In this document: positions 7,385-12,974 of the stretch, one piece after another
Position numbering within the stretch: position 1 is the stretch's first letter
How the letters are laid out: each line of letters begins with the position of its first letter
DNA from: JABSQH01 sp039194665
GTDB lineage: Bacteria; Actinomycetota; Acidimicrobiia; Acidimicrobiales; Ilumatobacteraceae
Assembly (NCBI GenBank): GCA_039194665.1
Contig: JBCCVW010000133.1
Coordinates: 1-12,974 of the forward strand
DNA: 12,974 nucleotides
Reading direction: 5' to 3'
Position numbers and translations under genes: made by a program
Notes under the pieces: generated by a model
The model's input: the letters and a program-made list of their open reading frames with translations, nothing else
What the model was told of the DNA's origin: nothing
The model's database searches: none

Positions 7385-8445
7385 ACGACCAGCATGTCCA
7401 GTACTTCGTGGATGGTCGGCACGGAGCGTCGGGCATCGTCTGCACGTCGCCGGCCGGACGGGTGCTGCTCAGCGAGCGGCCGTTGGCCGCTGCGGTCGAC
7501 GTCGATGCGCTCGTCGACGACCTCGGCGAGGTTGCGGCGGTCGGTCAGATGGTGGCCAGCTCAGGCGCGATCGCCCTGATCGCTCCAGCGCGCTCGCTAC
7601 CGGGGACGGCCGTCGTACTCGCCGGCGACGTTGCGGCGACGGTGACCACCGCAACCGACATGTCGTTTGTGCGTCCCGTTCCGGGAGCGGTCGCCCGCCA
7701 CGTCGTGGGCGACGGCGTTGCGTCGGTGGCCGTCGAGCTCGGAGCGCAGACCCCGGCCGTCGGTGCACGCGACGAGGCAACTCCATGGAGTCTGGAGTCC
7801 CAGCCTGCGAGGAGGCTCGTGGTCGCTGTGGCGCCACAGACGGCCGCGCCCCTGCCCCCACCTATCGCCCACCCGGACGCCCGAGTGGAGGTGCTCGACC
7901 TCGGCCCAGAGCCCGCCGAAGTACCGGCGCCGCTGCCGATCGACACGCTCCCGCCACCGGCCGTCGGAGGCGCTCAGGTGCTCGGCATCCGCTGTCCGGT
8001 CGGTCACCACAATCACCCCGACGCGCAGTACTGCTCGTCGTGTGGTCGACGGATGGGGGTCAACGCCACCGCCGTGCTGGTGATCGGGCCACGGCCGCCC
8101 GTCGGGCTCTTCCTCACCGACGATGGCACGGCGATCCCGATCGCTGGCGACCTGTTGCTCGGCCGCGAGCCTGAGACCCACGCCGATGTCGCCGACGGCC
8201 GACGCCAGGGAGTGCTGCTCCCCGATGATTCGTCGGTGATCTCACGGCACCACCTGGCGGTCACGCTCGATGGGTGGGACGTTGCAGTCTCCGACCTCGG
8301 AAGCGCCAACGGCACATCGGTGAAGTCGGCGAGCACCGGACTCGACTACCGGCTCCAGCCAGGCGACTCGGTCACACTCGAGTCCGGAGATCTTCTCGAC
8401 CTCGGGCCGATCACCCTGCGCCTGTCGCTGCACCACGTCGCCTGA
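7381..8445 (+). CDS. Zn-ribbon and FHA domain protein with unassigned N-terminal domain
   Basis: 354 aa from the GTG start. Residues 1-150 form an alpha/beta-looking domain I cannot assign. A Pro-rich linker (about 150-195) follows. A treble-clef/zinc-ribbon-like motif covers 205-221: Cys205, His209/His210, Cys218 and Cys221, of the C-x3-H type followed by CxxC. The FHA domain covers about 255-350, with the expected marks Gly261-Arg262, Ser288-Arg289-His290 and Asn310-Gly311-Thr312, so it should bind phosphothreonine peptides. No membrane helix is seen, so it is cytoplasmic. In actinobacteria, FHA proteins commonly act as docking adaptors for Ser/Thr kinases encoded beside them. Here the gene overlaps the kinase by 4 nt and ends the operon, so it is the likely reader of that kinase's phosphorylation. 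What the N-terminal domain does is open. Confidence 0.9.
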   Translation: MNDQHVQYFVDGRHGASGIVCTSPAGRVLLSERPLAAAVDVDALVDDLGEVAAVGQMVASSGAIALIAPARSLPGTAVVLAGDVAATVTTATDMSFVRPVPGAVARHVVGDGVASVAVELGAQTPAVGARDEATPWSLESQPARRLVVAVAPQTAAPLPPPIAHPDARVEVLDLGPEPAEVPAPLPIDTLPPPAVGGAQVLGIRCPVGHHNHPDAQYCSSCGRRMGVNATAVLVIGPRPPVGLFLTDDGTAIPIAGDLLLGREPETHADVADGRRQGVLLPDDSSVISRHHLAVTLDGWDVAVSDLGSANGTSVKSASTGLDYRLQPGDSVTLESGDLLDLGPITLRLSLHHVA

Positions 8446-8457
8446 TTCGCCGCGACG
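8436..8457 (+). terminator. Weak hairpin at the end of the operon
   Basis: CGTCGC (8436-8441) can pair with GCGACG (8452-8457) across a 10-nt loop containing the FHA stop codon. There is no U-tract, so termination here is a guess. Confidence 0.2.
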
Positions 8458-8501
8458 CTCACTCACTGAAACAGCCTGGATCCGAGCACTGGTGCGCTCA
8501 C

Positions 8502-8507
8502 TATCGT
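8502..8507 (+). promoter_or_regulatory. Putative -10 box upstream of the ykkC RNA
   Basis: TATCGT fits the TANNNT -10 pattern and would start transcription near 8514, about 11 nt before the riboswitch. No convincing -35 hexamer is seen. The rest of 8446-8524 holds nothing recognisable. Confidence 0.4.
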
Positions 8508-8524
8508 AGGCGGCACCGATCGAA

Positions 8525-8631
8525 GGGTGGCTAGGGTTCCGCCCGCCTTGTGCGGGGTCTGGTCCGAGCGCCACGGAAGGCCCCACATATCCGGGCTCGC
8601 ACCTCATGGGACAAAAGCCTCGAGTGGAGAC
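8525..8631 (+). promoter_or_regulatory. ykkC-family riboswitch, most likely guanidine-I class
   Basis: The signature blocks of the ykkC RNA appear in order: CTAGGGTTCCG (8531-8541), TCTGGTCCGAG (8558-8568), CACGG (8572-8576) and GGGACAAAAGCC (8608-8619). Helix P1 is GUGG (8527-8530) with CCAC (8571-8574). P2 is CCCGC (8542-8546) with GCGGG (8552-8556). The 3' helix has GGG (8608-8610) against CCU (8618-8620). An extra stem GGCCC/GGGCU (8579-8583/8593-8597) is inserted before the GGGACAAAAG block, and the bases after it (TCGAGTGGAG) depart from the common CGGGAG ending. The guanidine-I class senses guanidinium and switches on exporters or degradation genes. Related ykkC subtypes bind ppGpp, PRPP or (d)CDP, and I cannot rule these out by eye. 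It directly precedes an EamA/DMT permease. Confidence 0.85.
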
Positions 8632-8663
8632 GTCGGCACTGTCCACCGCGTCACCAGGAGGCT
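8616..8663 (+). promoter_or_regulatory. Possible anti-Shine-Dalgarno expression platform
   Basis: AGCCTC (8616-8621), inside the conserved AAAAGCC block of the aptamer, is complementary over 6 nt to GAGGCT (8658-8663), which overlaps the ribosome binding site AGGAGG (8656-8661). If ligand locks GCC in the aptamer helix, the ribosome site is freed, giving an ON switch at translation. No U-tract terminator is seen in the leader. A competing hairpin GTGGA/TCCAC (8624-8628/8642-8646) may also form. Confidence 0.45.
8656..8661 (+). promoter_or_regulatory. Shine-Dalgarno AGGAGG of the EamA permease
   Basis: A perfect AGGAGG lies 5 nt before GTG 8667. It selects that start even though an overlapping out-of-frame ATG begins at 8665 (ATGTG). 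Confidence 0.8.
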
Positions 8664-8666
8664 CAT

Positions 8667-9575
8667 GTGCCCACCACCCGTCGTCAACACGTCATCGCCG
8701 TCGCCCTCGCGCTCGCTGTCACCGTGTTGTGGAGTTCCTCGTGGATCCTCATCCGGTGGGGTCTCGACGATCAATCACTTCCTCCGCTGACGTTCGCTGG
8801 CCTGCGCTACAGCCTGGCCGCGGTCGTGCTCTTCATCGCCGTCGGCACCAGCCAGCGCCGACGCGCCGAGCTGCGTTCGCTCGACCGTCCCACACTGCGA
8901 TCGTTGGCCGCGCTCGGCCTGATCTTCTACACACTCACCCAAGGCGCGCAGTTCGTGGCGATCGACAACCAGCCGGCTGCGACCACCAGCCTGGTGTTGT
9001 CACTGACCCCGCTCGTCGTGGCGTTCGTCGGCTACCGAACACTCGGCGAGCGCGCCAGTGGGCGCCAGATCGGCGGCGCCATGCTGGTCGTTGCCGGCGC
9101 GCTCGCCTACTTCGCGGGCGGGCTTGGCGCCACCGTTGTCGGCGTGCTCGCGGCACTGGTCGCGCTCGGAGCGAACGTCAGCGCAACGCTTTTCGGGCGC
9201 GGGGTCAACCGCGCTCAGGCGGTGTCGCCCCTGATGGTGACAGCGGTGAGTATGACCATCGGGGCCATCGTGTTGTCCGCGATCGGGATCGCGCTCGACG
9301 GTATTCCAGATATGACCGGCCGCGCTGCACTGCTCATCATCTGGCTGGCGGTGATCAACACGGCGTTGGCGTTCACCCTGTGGAACGCCTCACTCCGACA
9401 TCTCGCCGCGGTCGAGTCGGCCGGGATCAACAACACGATGTTGGTACAGATCGCGCTCCTCGCCTGGGTGTTCCTCGACGAGGCACCCGGGATCGCCGGC
9501 GTTGTCGGCATCGTCGCCGTGTCGATCGGCGTGTTCTTCACCCAGGCCACGAACGCGCCGAAGCCGACACGGTGA
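8667..9575 (+). CDS. EamA/DMT family permease under ykkC riboswitch control, predicted guanidinium or related exporter
   Basis: 302 aa from GTG, the usual length for EamA transporters. About ten hydrophobic helices form two repeated halves. The first half shows the typical VLWSSSWILIRWGL (20-33) and PLTFAGLRYSLAAVVL (40-55) segments and the turn SLTPLVVAFVGYRTLGE (112-128). The second half has SPLMVTAVSMTIGAIV (187-202) and ends with LAWVFLDEAPGIAGVVG (265-281), the LxEx4 motif of the family. It sits in the cytoplasmic membrane. EamA proteins arose from the same fold as the four-helix SMR exporters, some of which (Gdx) export guanidinium under this riboswitch class. On that basis I infer export of guanidinium or a guanidino compound. 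The substrate is not shown by the sequence. The longer upstream open frame runs through the riboswitch and is not used as the start. Confidence 0.9.
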   Translation: MPTTRRQHVIAVALALAVTVLWSSSWILIRWGLDDQSLPPLTFAGLRYSLAAVVLFIAVGTSQRRRAELRSLDRPTLRSLAALGLIFYTLTQGAQFVAIDNQPAATTSLVLSLTPLVVAFVGYRTLGERASGRQIGGAMLVVAGALAYFAGGLGATVVGVLAALVALGANVSATLFGRGVNRAQAVSPLMVTAVSMTIGAIVLSAIGIALDGIPDMTGRAALLIIWLAVINTALAFTLWNASLRHLAAVESAGINNTMLVQIALLAWVFLDEAPGIAGVVGIVAVSIGVFFTQATNAPKPTR

Positions 9576-9581
9576 GCGCCC

Positions 9582-9587
9582 TACGAT
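9582..9587 (+). promoter_or_regulatory. -10 box for a leaderless transcript of the PPOX-class gene
   Basis: TACGAT has six bases between its last T and the ATG at 9594, so transcription would start at the A of ATG. There is no Shine-Dalgarno. No clear -35 is seen in the preceding coding sequence. Confidence 0.5.
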
Positions 9588-9593
9588 TCCCCC

Positions 9594-10133
9594 ATGCCAC
9601 CGGTTGCCGAGCGCCCGTCATCGATGGCCGACTACGGAGTCCCCACCGATGAGGAGCAGTTGCTCCTGTGGGGTTGGGCCGACGAACGCCTCGCCCGCAG
9701 CCGCAACTACTGGTTGACCACCGTCGATGCGCACCGCCGGCCGCACTCGATGCCGGTGTGGGGAGTGTGGTTGTCGCCGCAGGAACGGTGGTGGTTCTCG
9801 TGCGCCGCAACGTCAGCCAAAGCCCGATGGCTCGCCGGCAACCCGCACGTGGTGGTCACCGCCGACGACAGTGTCGAGGTGGTCTCGCTCGAAGGCGTCG
9901 CCATCCCCGACGACGGTCGGTTCCGCGACGAGGTGCTCGACGCCTACCTCGGCAAGTACGGATCGGAGATCGTCGATCCAGACGAGACGCCAGCACAGGC
10001 GCGCGACGCACTCGCCGAGTTCATCGACGGCGGCAACGCCTACCTTGTCACCCCACGCGCGGCGTTCGGAGTGATCGAGCGCCCCGACGACTTCGGGCCA
10101 CGCGCCACCCGCTGGCGTTGGCCGACCCCGTAG
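9594..10133 (+). CDS. PPOX-class (pyridoxamine 5'-phosphate oxidase-like) split-barrel flavin or F420 protein
   Basis: 179 aa. The core resembles the actinobacterial PPOX/F420-dependent branch. RSRNYWLTTVDAHRRPHSMP (35-54) leads into VWGVWL (55-60), followed by a WWFSCAATSAKARWLAGNP stretch (66-84) whose Ser/Lys residues normally contact the flavin phosphate, a VVVTADD strand and a VVSLEGVA strand, and a C-terminal ATRWRW (171-176) typical of the branch. Members bind FMN, F420, biliverdin or heme and reduce small molecules in the cytoplasm. Which cofactor applies here is undecided. The start at 9594 is supported by the leaderless-type -10 box; Met11 (9624) is an alternative. The gene follows the permease stop by 18 nt but probably has its own promoter, and its link to guanidine is doubtful. 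Confidence 0.85.
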   Translation: MPPVAERPSSMADYGVPTDEEQLLLWGWADERLARSRNYWLTTVDAHRRPHSMPVWGVWLSPQERWWFSCAATSAKARWLAGNPHVVVTADDSVEVVSLEGVAIPDDGRFRDEVLDAYLGKYGSEIVDPDETPAQARDALAEFIDGGNAYLVTPRAAFGVIERPDDFGPRATRWRWPTP

Positions 10134-10188
10134 CCGTGCCCAACGAACGGACCATCACCACTGATCGACGTCGACGAACTGAGTGCGT

Positions 10189-10193
10189 GAGGA
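10189..10193 (+). promoter_or_regulatory. Shine-Dalgarno GAGGA deciding the ATG start of the amidohydrolase
   Basis: GAGGA lies 7 nt before ATG 10201 and would be inside the gene if the in-frame GTG at 10183 were used, so the ATG is preferred. The 67-nt gap before it shows no other site. Confidence 0.6.
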
Positions 10194-10200
10194 TAGGGCG

Positions 10201-11691
10201 ATGACGTCGCCCGACGACGAGCTCCCGATTCGGTTCCACCCGCTGTCGAATGGGGAGTATGCGCCGCTCCCCCGTTCGGAGCTGATCGATGAAACCGTCC
10301 GCCGCACGCTCGATACAGCCGACACGAACGCTCGGCGGCTCGGGATGGACCGCCGGATGTTCTTGCGCACCGCTGCGGGCATGGCCACCACGCTGTCCAC
10401 GCTGGCAGCGTGCAGCTCCGAGCAGCGCGCCACGTCGACGACCCGCAACGGCTCGGCGCCGAGCGCGCCGGTGGGGAGCACGTCGACGACGTCTGTTCCC
10501 GTCGGCACGGGCGGCACGTTCGAGCTGCCGCCCGAGTCCACCATCGAGGAGGAAGCAGCCACCACGGTGCTCCAGGCGCGCGACGGCGAACTCATCGTCG
10601 ATGTCCAAACGCACCTGCTCGAGTATCCAGCCGGCACCACATCGGGGTTCGGATTCGGCTTTCCACAGGCGTCGTGTGGTCCCGATCCCGCCGAGTGCCT
10701 CGGCATCGACAGCTGGCTCTCGCTCGTGCTGGACGGCAGCGACACGACGGTTGCCGTGCTGTCGGCGATTCCGGTCGTGGCCGACCCCGACCCGCTCAGC
10801 GCCGAAGTGATGGACCGCGCGCGTCGGCAAGCGGAGGTGGCGGGTTGCGTCGATCGAGTCCTGATCCAGGGGCACGCAACGCCGACGATCGGCACGATCG
10901 ACCAGGCGATGGATGCGATGGCGGCGACGGCCGATGAGTTCGACATCGCCGCCTGGAAGGCGTATACGCACGAAGGACCGACGTGGCGACTCGACGATGC
11001 GGTGGGAACTGCGTTCTGTAATCAGGCGAGAGCGCTCGGTCAGCAGGTGATCTGCGTGCACAAGGGCCTCGGTCCCGCTGCGGCATCGCCGGTCGACGTT
11101 GGACCGGCAGCGGTGCTCCACTCCGACTTGGCGTTCTGCATCTACCACTCGGGATTCGAGCGATCCGTCACCGAGGGGCCGTACCCGGGCATCGAAGCCG
11201 GCTTGCGCGCCGGCGGCGTCGACCGGTTGATTGCATCTGCCGAGCAGGTCGGTGTCGGCGTGGGCGGCAACGTGTACCCGGAACTCGGGTCGACCTGGTG
11301 GAACCTCATCCAACGCCCCGACGAGGCGGCTCACGTGCTCGGCAAACTGCTGGTGGCGTTTGGCGAAGACAACGTCCTGTGGGGCACCGACTCGCTGTGG
11401 TACGGCTCGCCGCAGTCCCAGATCGAAGCGTTTCGCGCATTCCAGATCACCGAGGAGTATCAGGAGCGGTTTGGCTACCCCGCCCTGACGGACGAGATCA
11501 AGGCGAAGATCCTCGGCCTCAACGCCGCCCGTGTGTACGGGATCGACCCCACGCTGACGAACTGCCAGCCATCGCTCGACGATCGCGCCGCCCTCCGGCG
11601 CGCCGTCGACACGACGGGCGTACACGGCCCGACGACCCGCCGCGAGGCAATGGCGCTGTTCGCACACGAGCATCCCTGGTTCCGGCGCTGA
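10201..11691 (+). CDS. Tat-exported lipoprotein of the amidohydrolase-2 (metal-dependent hydrolase) family
   Basis: 496 aa. A 50-residue polar leader precedes a twin-arginine motif MDRRMFLRTAAG (49-60), a short hydrophobic stretch and a lipobox LAAC (Cys71). This predicts Tat export in a folded state followed by lipid anchoring outside the membrane. After a Ser/Thr/Gly linker, the catalytic TIM-barrel runs from about 130 to 450. Likely metal ligands and catalytic residues are DVQTH (134-138), His287 (CVHKG), His316 (IYHSGFE) and Asp397 (GTDSLW). The block ILGLNAARVYGI (437-448) is the usual C-terminal signature of the family. Family members hydrolyse or decarboxylate small cyclic or carboxylated compounds; the substrate here is unknown. 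The tail after 450 has Cys455 and ends in HPWFRR. The gene stands alone with 67 nt before it and a hairpin after it. Confidence 0.87.
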   Translation: MTSPDDELPIRFHPLSNGEYAPLPRSELIDETVRRTLDTADTNARRLGMDRRMFLRTAAGMATTLSTLAACSSEQRATSTTRNGSAPSAPVGSTSTTSVPVGTGGTFELPPESTIEEEAATTVLQARDGELIVDVQTHLLEYPAGTTSGFGFGFPQASCGPDPAECLGIDSWLSLVLDGSDTTVAVLSAIPVVADPDPLSAEVMDRARRQAEVAGCVDRVLIQGHATPTIGTIDQAMDAMAATADEFDIAAWKAYTHEGPTWRLDDAVGTAFCNQARALGQQVICVHKGLGPAAASPVDVGPAAVLHSDLAFCIYHSGFERSVTEGPYPGIEAGLRAGGVDRLIASAEQVGVGVGGNVYPELGSTWWNLIQRPDEAAHVLGKLLVAFGEDNVLWGTDSLWYGSPQSQIEAFRAFQITEEYQERFGYPALTDEIKAKILGLNAARVYGIDPTLTNCQPSLDDRAALRRAVDTTGVHGPTTRREAMALFAHEHPWFRR

Positions 11692-11700
11692 CCTCAACGG

Positions 11701-11721
11701 ACCACCGTCCGACACGGTGGT
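11701..11721 (+). terminator. GC-rich hairpin after the amidohydrolase gene
   Basis: ACCACCGT (11701-11708) pairs perfectly with ACGGTGGT (11714-11721) over a 5-nt loop, 9 nt after the stop codon. There is no U-tract, as is common for actinobacterial terminators. Confidence 0.5.
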
Positions 11722-11752
11722 GGTCGGAGCGGTCCATTCCGGTGAGCACGAA

Positions 11753-11769
11753 ATGAGACTGGTTCTCAT
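11753..11769 (+). promoter_or_regulatory. Zur-like operator (perfect 6-5-6 inverted repeat) before the CobW gene
   Basis: ATGAGA (11753-11758) and TCTCAT (11764-11769) are exact inverted repeats around CTGGT. The pattern resembles the actinobacterial Zur box, whose published form is close to TGAAAATCATTTTCA. It occupies the region just upstream of the -10 box, so a bound repressor would block RNA polymerase. The CobW/COG0523 gene directly downstream is a classic member of zinc-limitation regulons. Another Fur-family protein could bind instead. Confidence 0.65.
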
Positions 11770-11774
11770 ACGCT
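11769..11774 (+). promoter_or_regulatory. -10 box for a leaderless transcript of the CobW gene
   Basis: TACGCT shares its first base with the Zur-like repeat and has six bases between its last T and ATG 11781, placing the transcript start on the A of ATG. There is no Shine-Dalgarno sequence. Confidence 0.5.
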
Positions 11775-11780
11775 GAAGTG

Positions 11781-12974
11781 ATGTCGCCGACGACCTTCGC
11801 CGATCGCTTGCCAACGGTCGAGGCGGCCGACAAGGTGCCGGTGACCGTGTTGTCGGGCTTCCTCGGGGCGGGCAAGACCACGTTGCTGCAGCGGATTCTC
11901 GACAACCGCGACGAACGGCGAGTGGCCGTGATCGTGAACGACATGAGCGAGATCAACATCGACGCCGAGCTCGTGCGTGGGGCCGACGTACTGCGGGCCG
12001 ACGAACAGTTGGTGGAGATGACCAACGGCTGCATCTGCTGCACGCTGCGCGAGGACTTGGTGGTCGAGGTGGCACGCCTCGCTGCGGAGGATCGGTTCGA
12101 TGCGATCGTGATCGAGTCGACCGGCATCAGCGAACCGATGCCGGTGGCCACATCGTTTGCTTTCCGCGACGAAGATGGCGTATCGCTCGGCGACGTCGCC
12201 GATCTCGACACCATGGTCACTGTGGTCGACGCCGAGACGATCCTGCGCGAGCTGGGTACTCGCGATCGACTTGTCGACCGCGAGATCGGCGCCGTCGAGG
12301 GCGACGAGCGGCGCATCTCGCAGTTGCTGATCGACCAGATCGAGTTCGCCAACGTGATCATCATCAACAAGACCGACCGTGCTGGTCGGCGCGGCCTGGA
12401 GCAGGTGGAAGGCATCGTGCATCACCTCAATCCGGGAGCGTCGGTGATGTCAGCGCAGTACGCCGACGTCCCGATGGAGGCCGTGCTCGATACCGGCGCC
12501 TACAACGTCGAGTCGGCGTCACGGTCCGCGGGATGGGCACAGGAACTCGAGGGCTTCCACACGCCCGAGATCGAGAAGTACGGCATCGAGAGCTTCGTGT
12601 ACCGCCGCCGTGTCCCGTTCCACCCGGAGCGCCTGGCCGAGCTGCTCGAACGGGGGCTGCCCAACGTGGTGCGCTCGAAGGGCACGTGTTGGCTGGCGAG
12701 TCGGCTGTTCGTTGCCGGCACGTGGTCGCAGGCCGGACCGGCGCTGACGATCACGCCGTTCGGCAACTGGTGGGCCACGCGGCCGCGCGAGGAGTGGCCC
12801 GACGATCCGGCGTCGATCGAGTGGGTGGAGAGCATCTGGGATCCCAACGTGGGCGACTGCCGCCAAGAAATCGTGTTCATCGGGGTGAAGCTCAATCGCG
12901 ACCACCTGGAGCGGCTGCTCGATCGGGGTGCCACGACTGTTCGTCGTCATTCAGCAGCGCCCGATCGAGCAGCC
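11781..12974 (+). CDS. CobW/COG0523 family GTPase, probable zinc metallochaperone, 3'-truncated
   Basis: 398 codons are visible and no stop is reached, so the gene continues past the window. Walker A is GFLGAGKTT (26-34), the metal-binding CxCC motif is GCICCTLRED (83-92), the Mg/switch region is ESTGISEP (112-119), and the guanine-specificity motif is NKTD (196-199). The CobW C-terminal domain spans about 269-380 and begins GIESFVYRRRVPFHPERL. Cytoplasmic GTPases of this kind (ZigA/YeiR/ZNG1 type) load zinc onto client metalloenzymes when zinc is scarce. The Zur-like operator fused to its promoter supports that role over a cobalamin or nitrile-hydratase role. Residues after 380 (RGATTVRRH...) do not match the usual LLTDEE ending, which may be normal variation. 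In Zur regulons the next genes are often zinc-free ribosomal protein paralogues, but they would lie outside the window. Confidence 0.92.
   Translation, partial: MSPTTFADRLPTVEAADKVPVTVLSGFLGAGKTTLLQRILDNRDERRVAVIVNDMSEINIDAELVRGADVLRADEQLVEMTNGCICCTLREDLVVEVARLAAEDRFDAIVIESTGISEPMPVATSFAFRDEDGVSLGDVADLDTMVTVVDAETILRELGTRDRLVDREIGAVEGDERRISQLLIDQIEFANVIIINKTDRAGRRGLEQVEGIVHHLNPGASVMSAQYADVPMEAVLDTGAYNVESASRSAGWAQELEGFHTPEIEKYGIESFVYRRRVPFHPERLAELLERGLPNVVRSKGTCWLASRLFVAGTWSQAGPALTITPFGNWWATRPREEWPDDPASIEWVESIWDPNVGDCRQEIVFIGVKLNRDHLERLLDRGATTVRRHSAAPDRAA

Noticed and set aside
8550..8666. Upstream in-frame extension of the EamA permease from GTG 8550
   Set aside because: It would translate the riboswitch core, and the perfect AGGAGG lies before GTG 8667.
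8665..8790. ATG at 8665 overlapping the GTG start, opening a 41-codon frame (MCPPPVV...)
   Set aside because: It is only 3 nt from the Shine-Dalgarno and has no protein character, and GTG 8667 opens the full EamA protein. A role as a competing upstream start cannot be excluded but is not supported.
10165..10174. Perfect palindrome TCGACGTCGA between the PPOX and amidohydrolase genes
   Set aside because: CG-rich 10-nt palindromes are frequent by chance in this sequence, and no promoter element is placed to use it.
10048..11814. Antisense frame of over 500 codons opposite the amidohydrolase
   Set aside because: It is Arg/Ala-rich and without motifs, while the + strand shows a Tat signal, lipobox and amidohydrolase signatures.
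1..12974. CRISPR arrays, tRNA or rRNA genes, insertion sequences, phage or plasmid genes
   Set aside because: No repeat-spacer array, cloverleaf, transposase, integrase or terminal inverted repeats were seen on either strand. The region looks like ordinary chromosome.

Overview
The window is GC-rich with G/C-rich third codon positions. All nine genes found lie on the + strand. Gene content (PASTA kinase, Zn-ribbon/FHA protein, PPOX-class flavoprotein, Zur-type operator) and several apparently leaderless promoters suggest a high-GC actinobacterium, possibly of the marine Acidimicrobiia/Ilumatobacter kind. That placement is inference from style and gene content, not from a marker gene.

Region 1 (2-8445) is a signalling and membrane block. 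It opens with the C-terminal part of a membrane Ser/Thr kinase with two PASTA domains, cut by the window edge. After a 69-nt gap holding three 11-nt-spaced direct repeats and a -10 box comes a tight run of six genes: a membrane-anchored HtrA/S1C-like protease, an unassigned two-Rossmann flavoprotein, a small four-helix membrane protein, a TauE/SafE (TSUP) transporter, a soluble atypical Ser/Thr kinase, and a Zn-ribbon/FHA protein. The last four genes are joined by a 1-nt gap and two 4-nt overlaps. This looks like one operon in which a kinase and a phosphothreonine reader are co-expressed with a membrane transporter, a redox enzyme and a surface protease. I do not know a named system with this composition, and it is the best candidate for something undescribed.

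Region 2 (8446-9575) is a ykkC-family RNA, most likely a guanidine-I riboswitch, in front of an EamA/DMT permease. A 6-bp pairing between aptamer bases and the ribosome binding site suggests control of translation. The predicted job of the permease is export of guanidinium or a related small cation, by analogy with the related SMR-type Gdx exporters.

Region 3 (9576-11691) holds a PPOX-class split-barrel protein with a leaderless-type promoter, and an amidohydrolase-2 family protein with a Tat twin-arginine motif and lipobox.

Region 4 (11692-12974) has a GC-rich hairpin, a perfect 6-5-6 inverted repeat resembling a Zur operator placed on a leaderless promoter, and a CobW/COG0523 zinc GTPase that runs off the window end.
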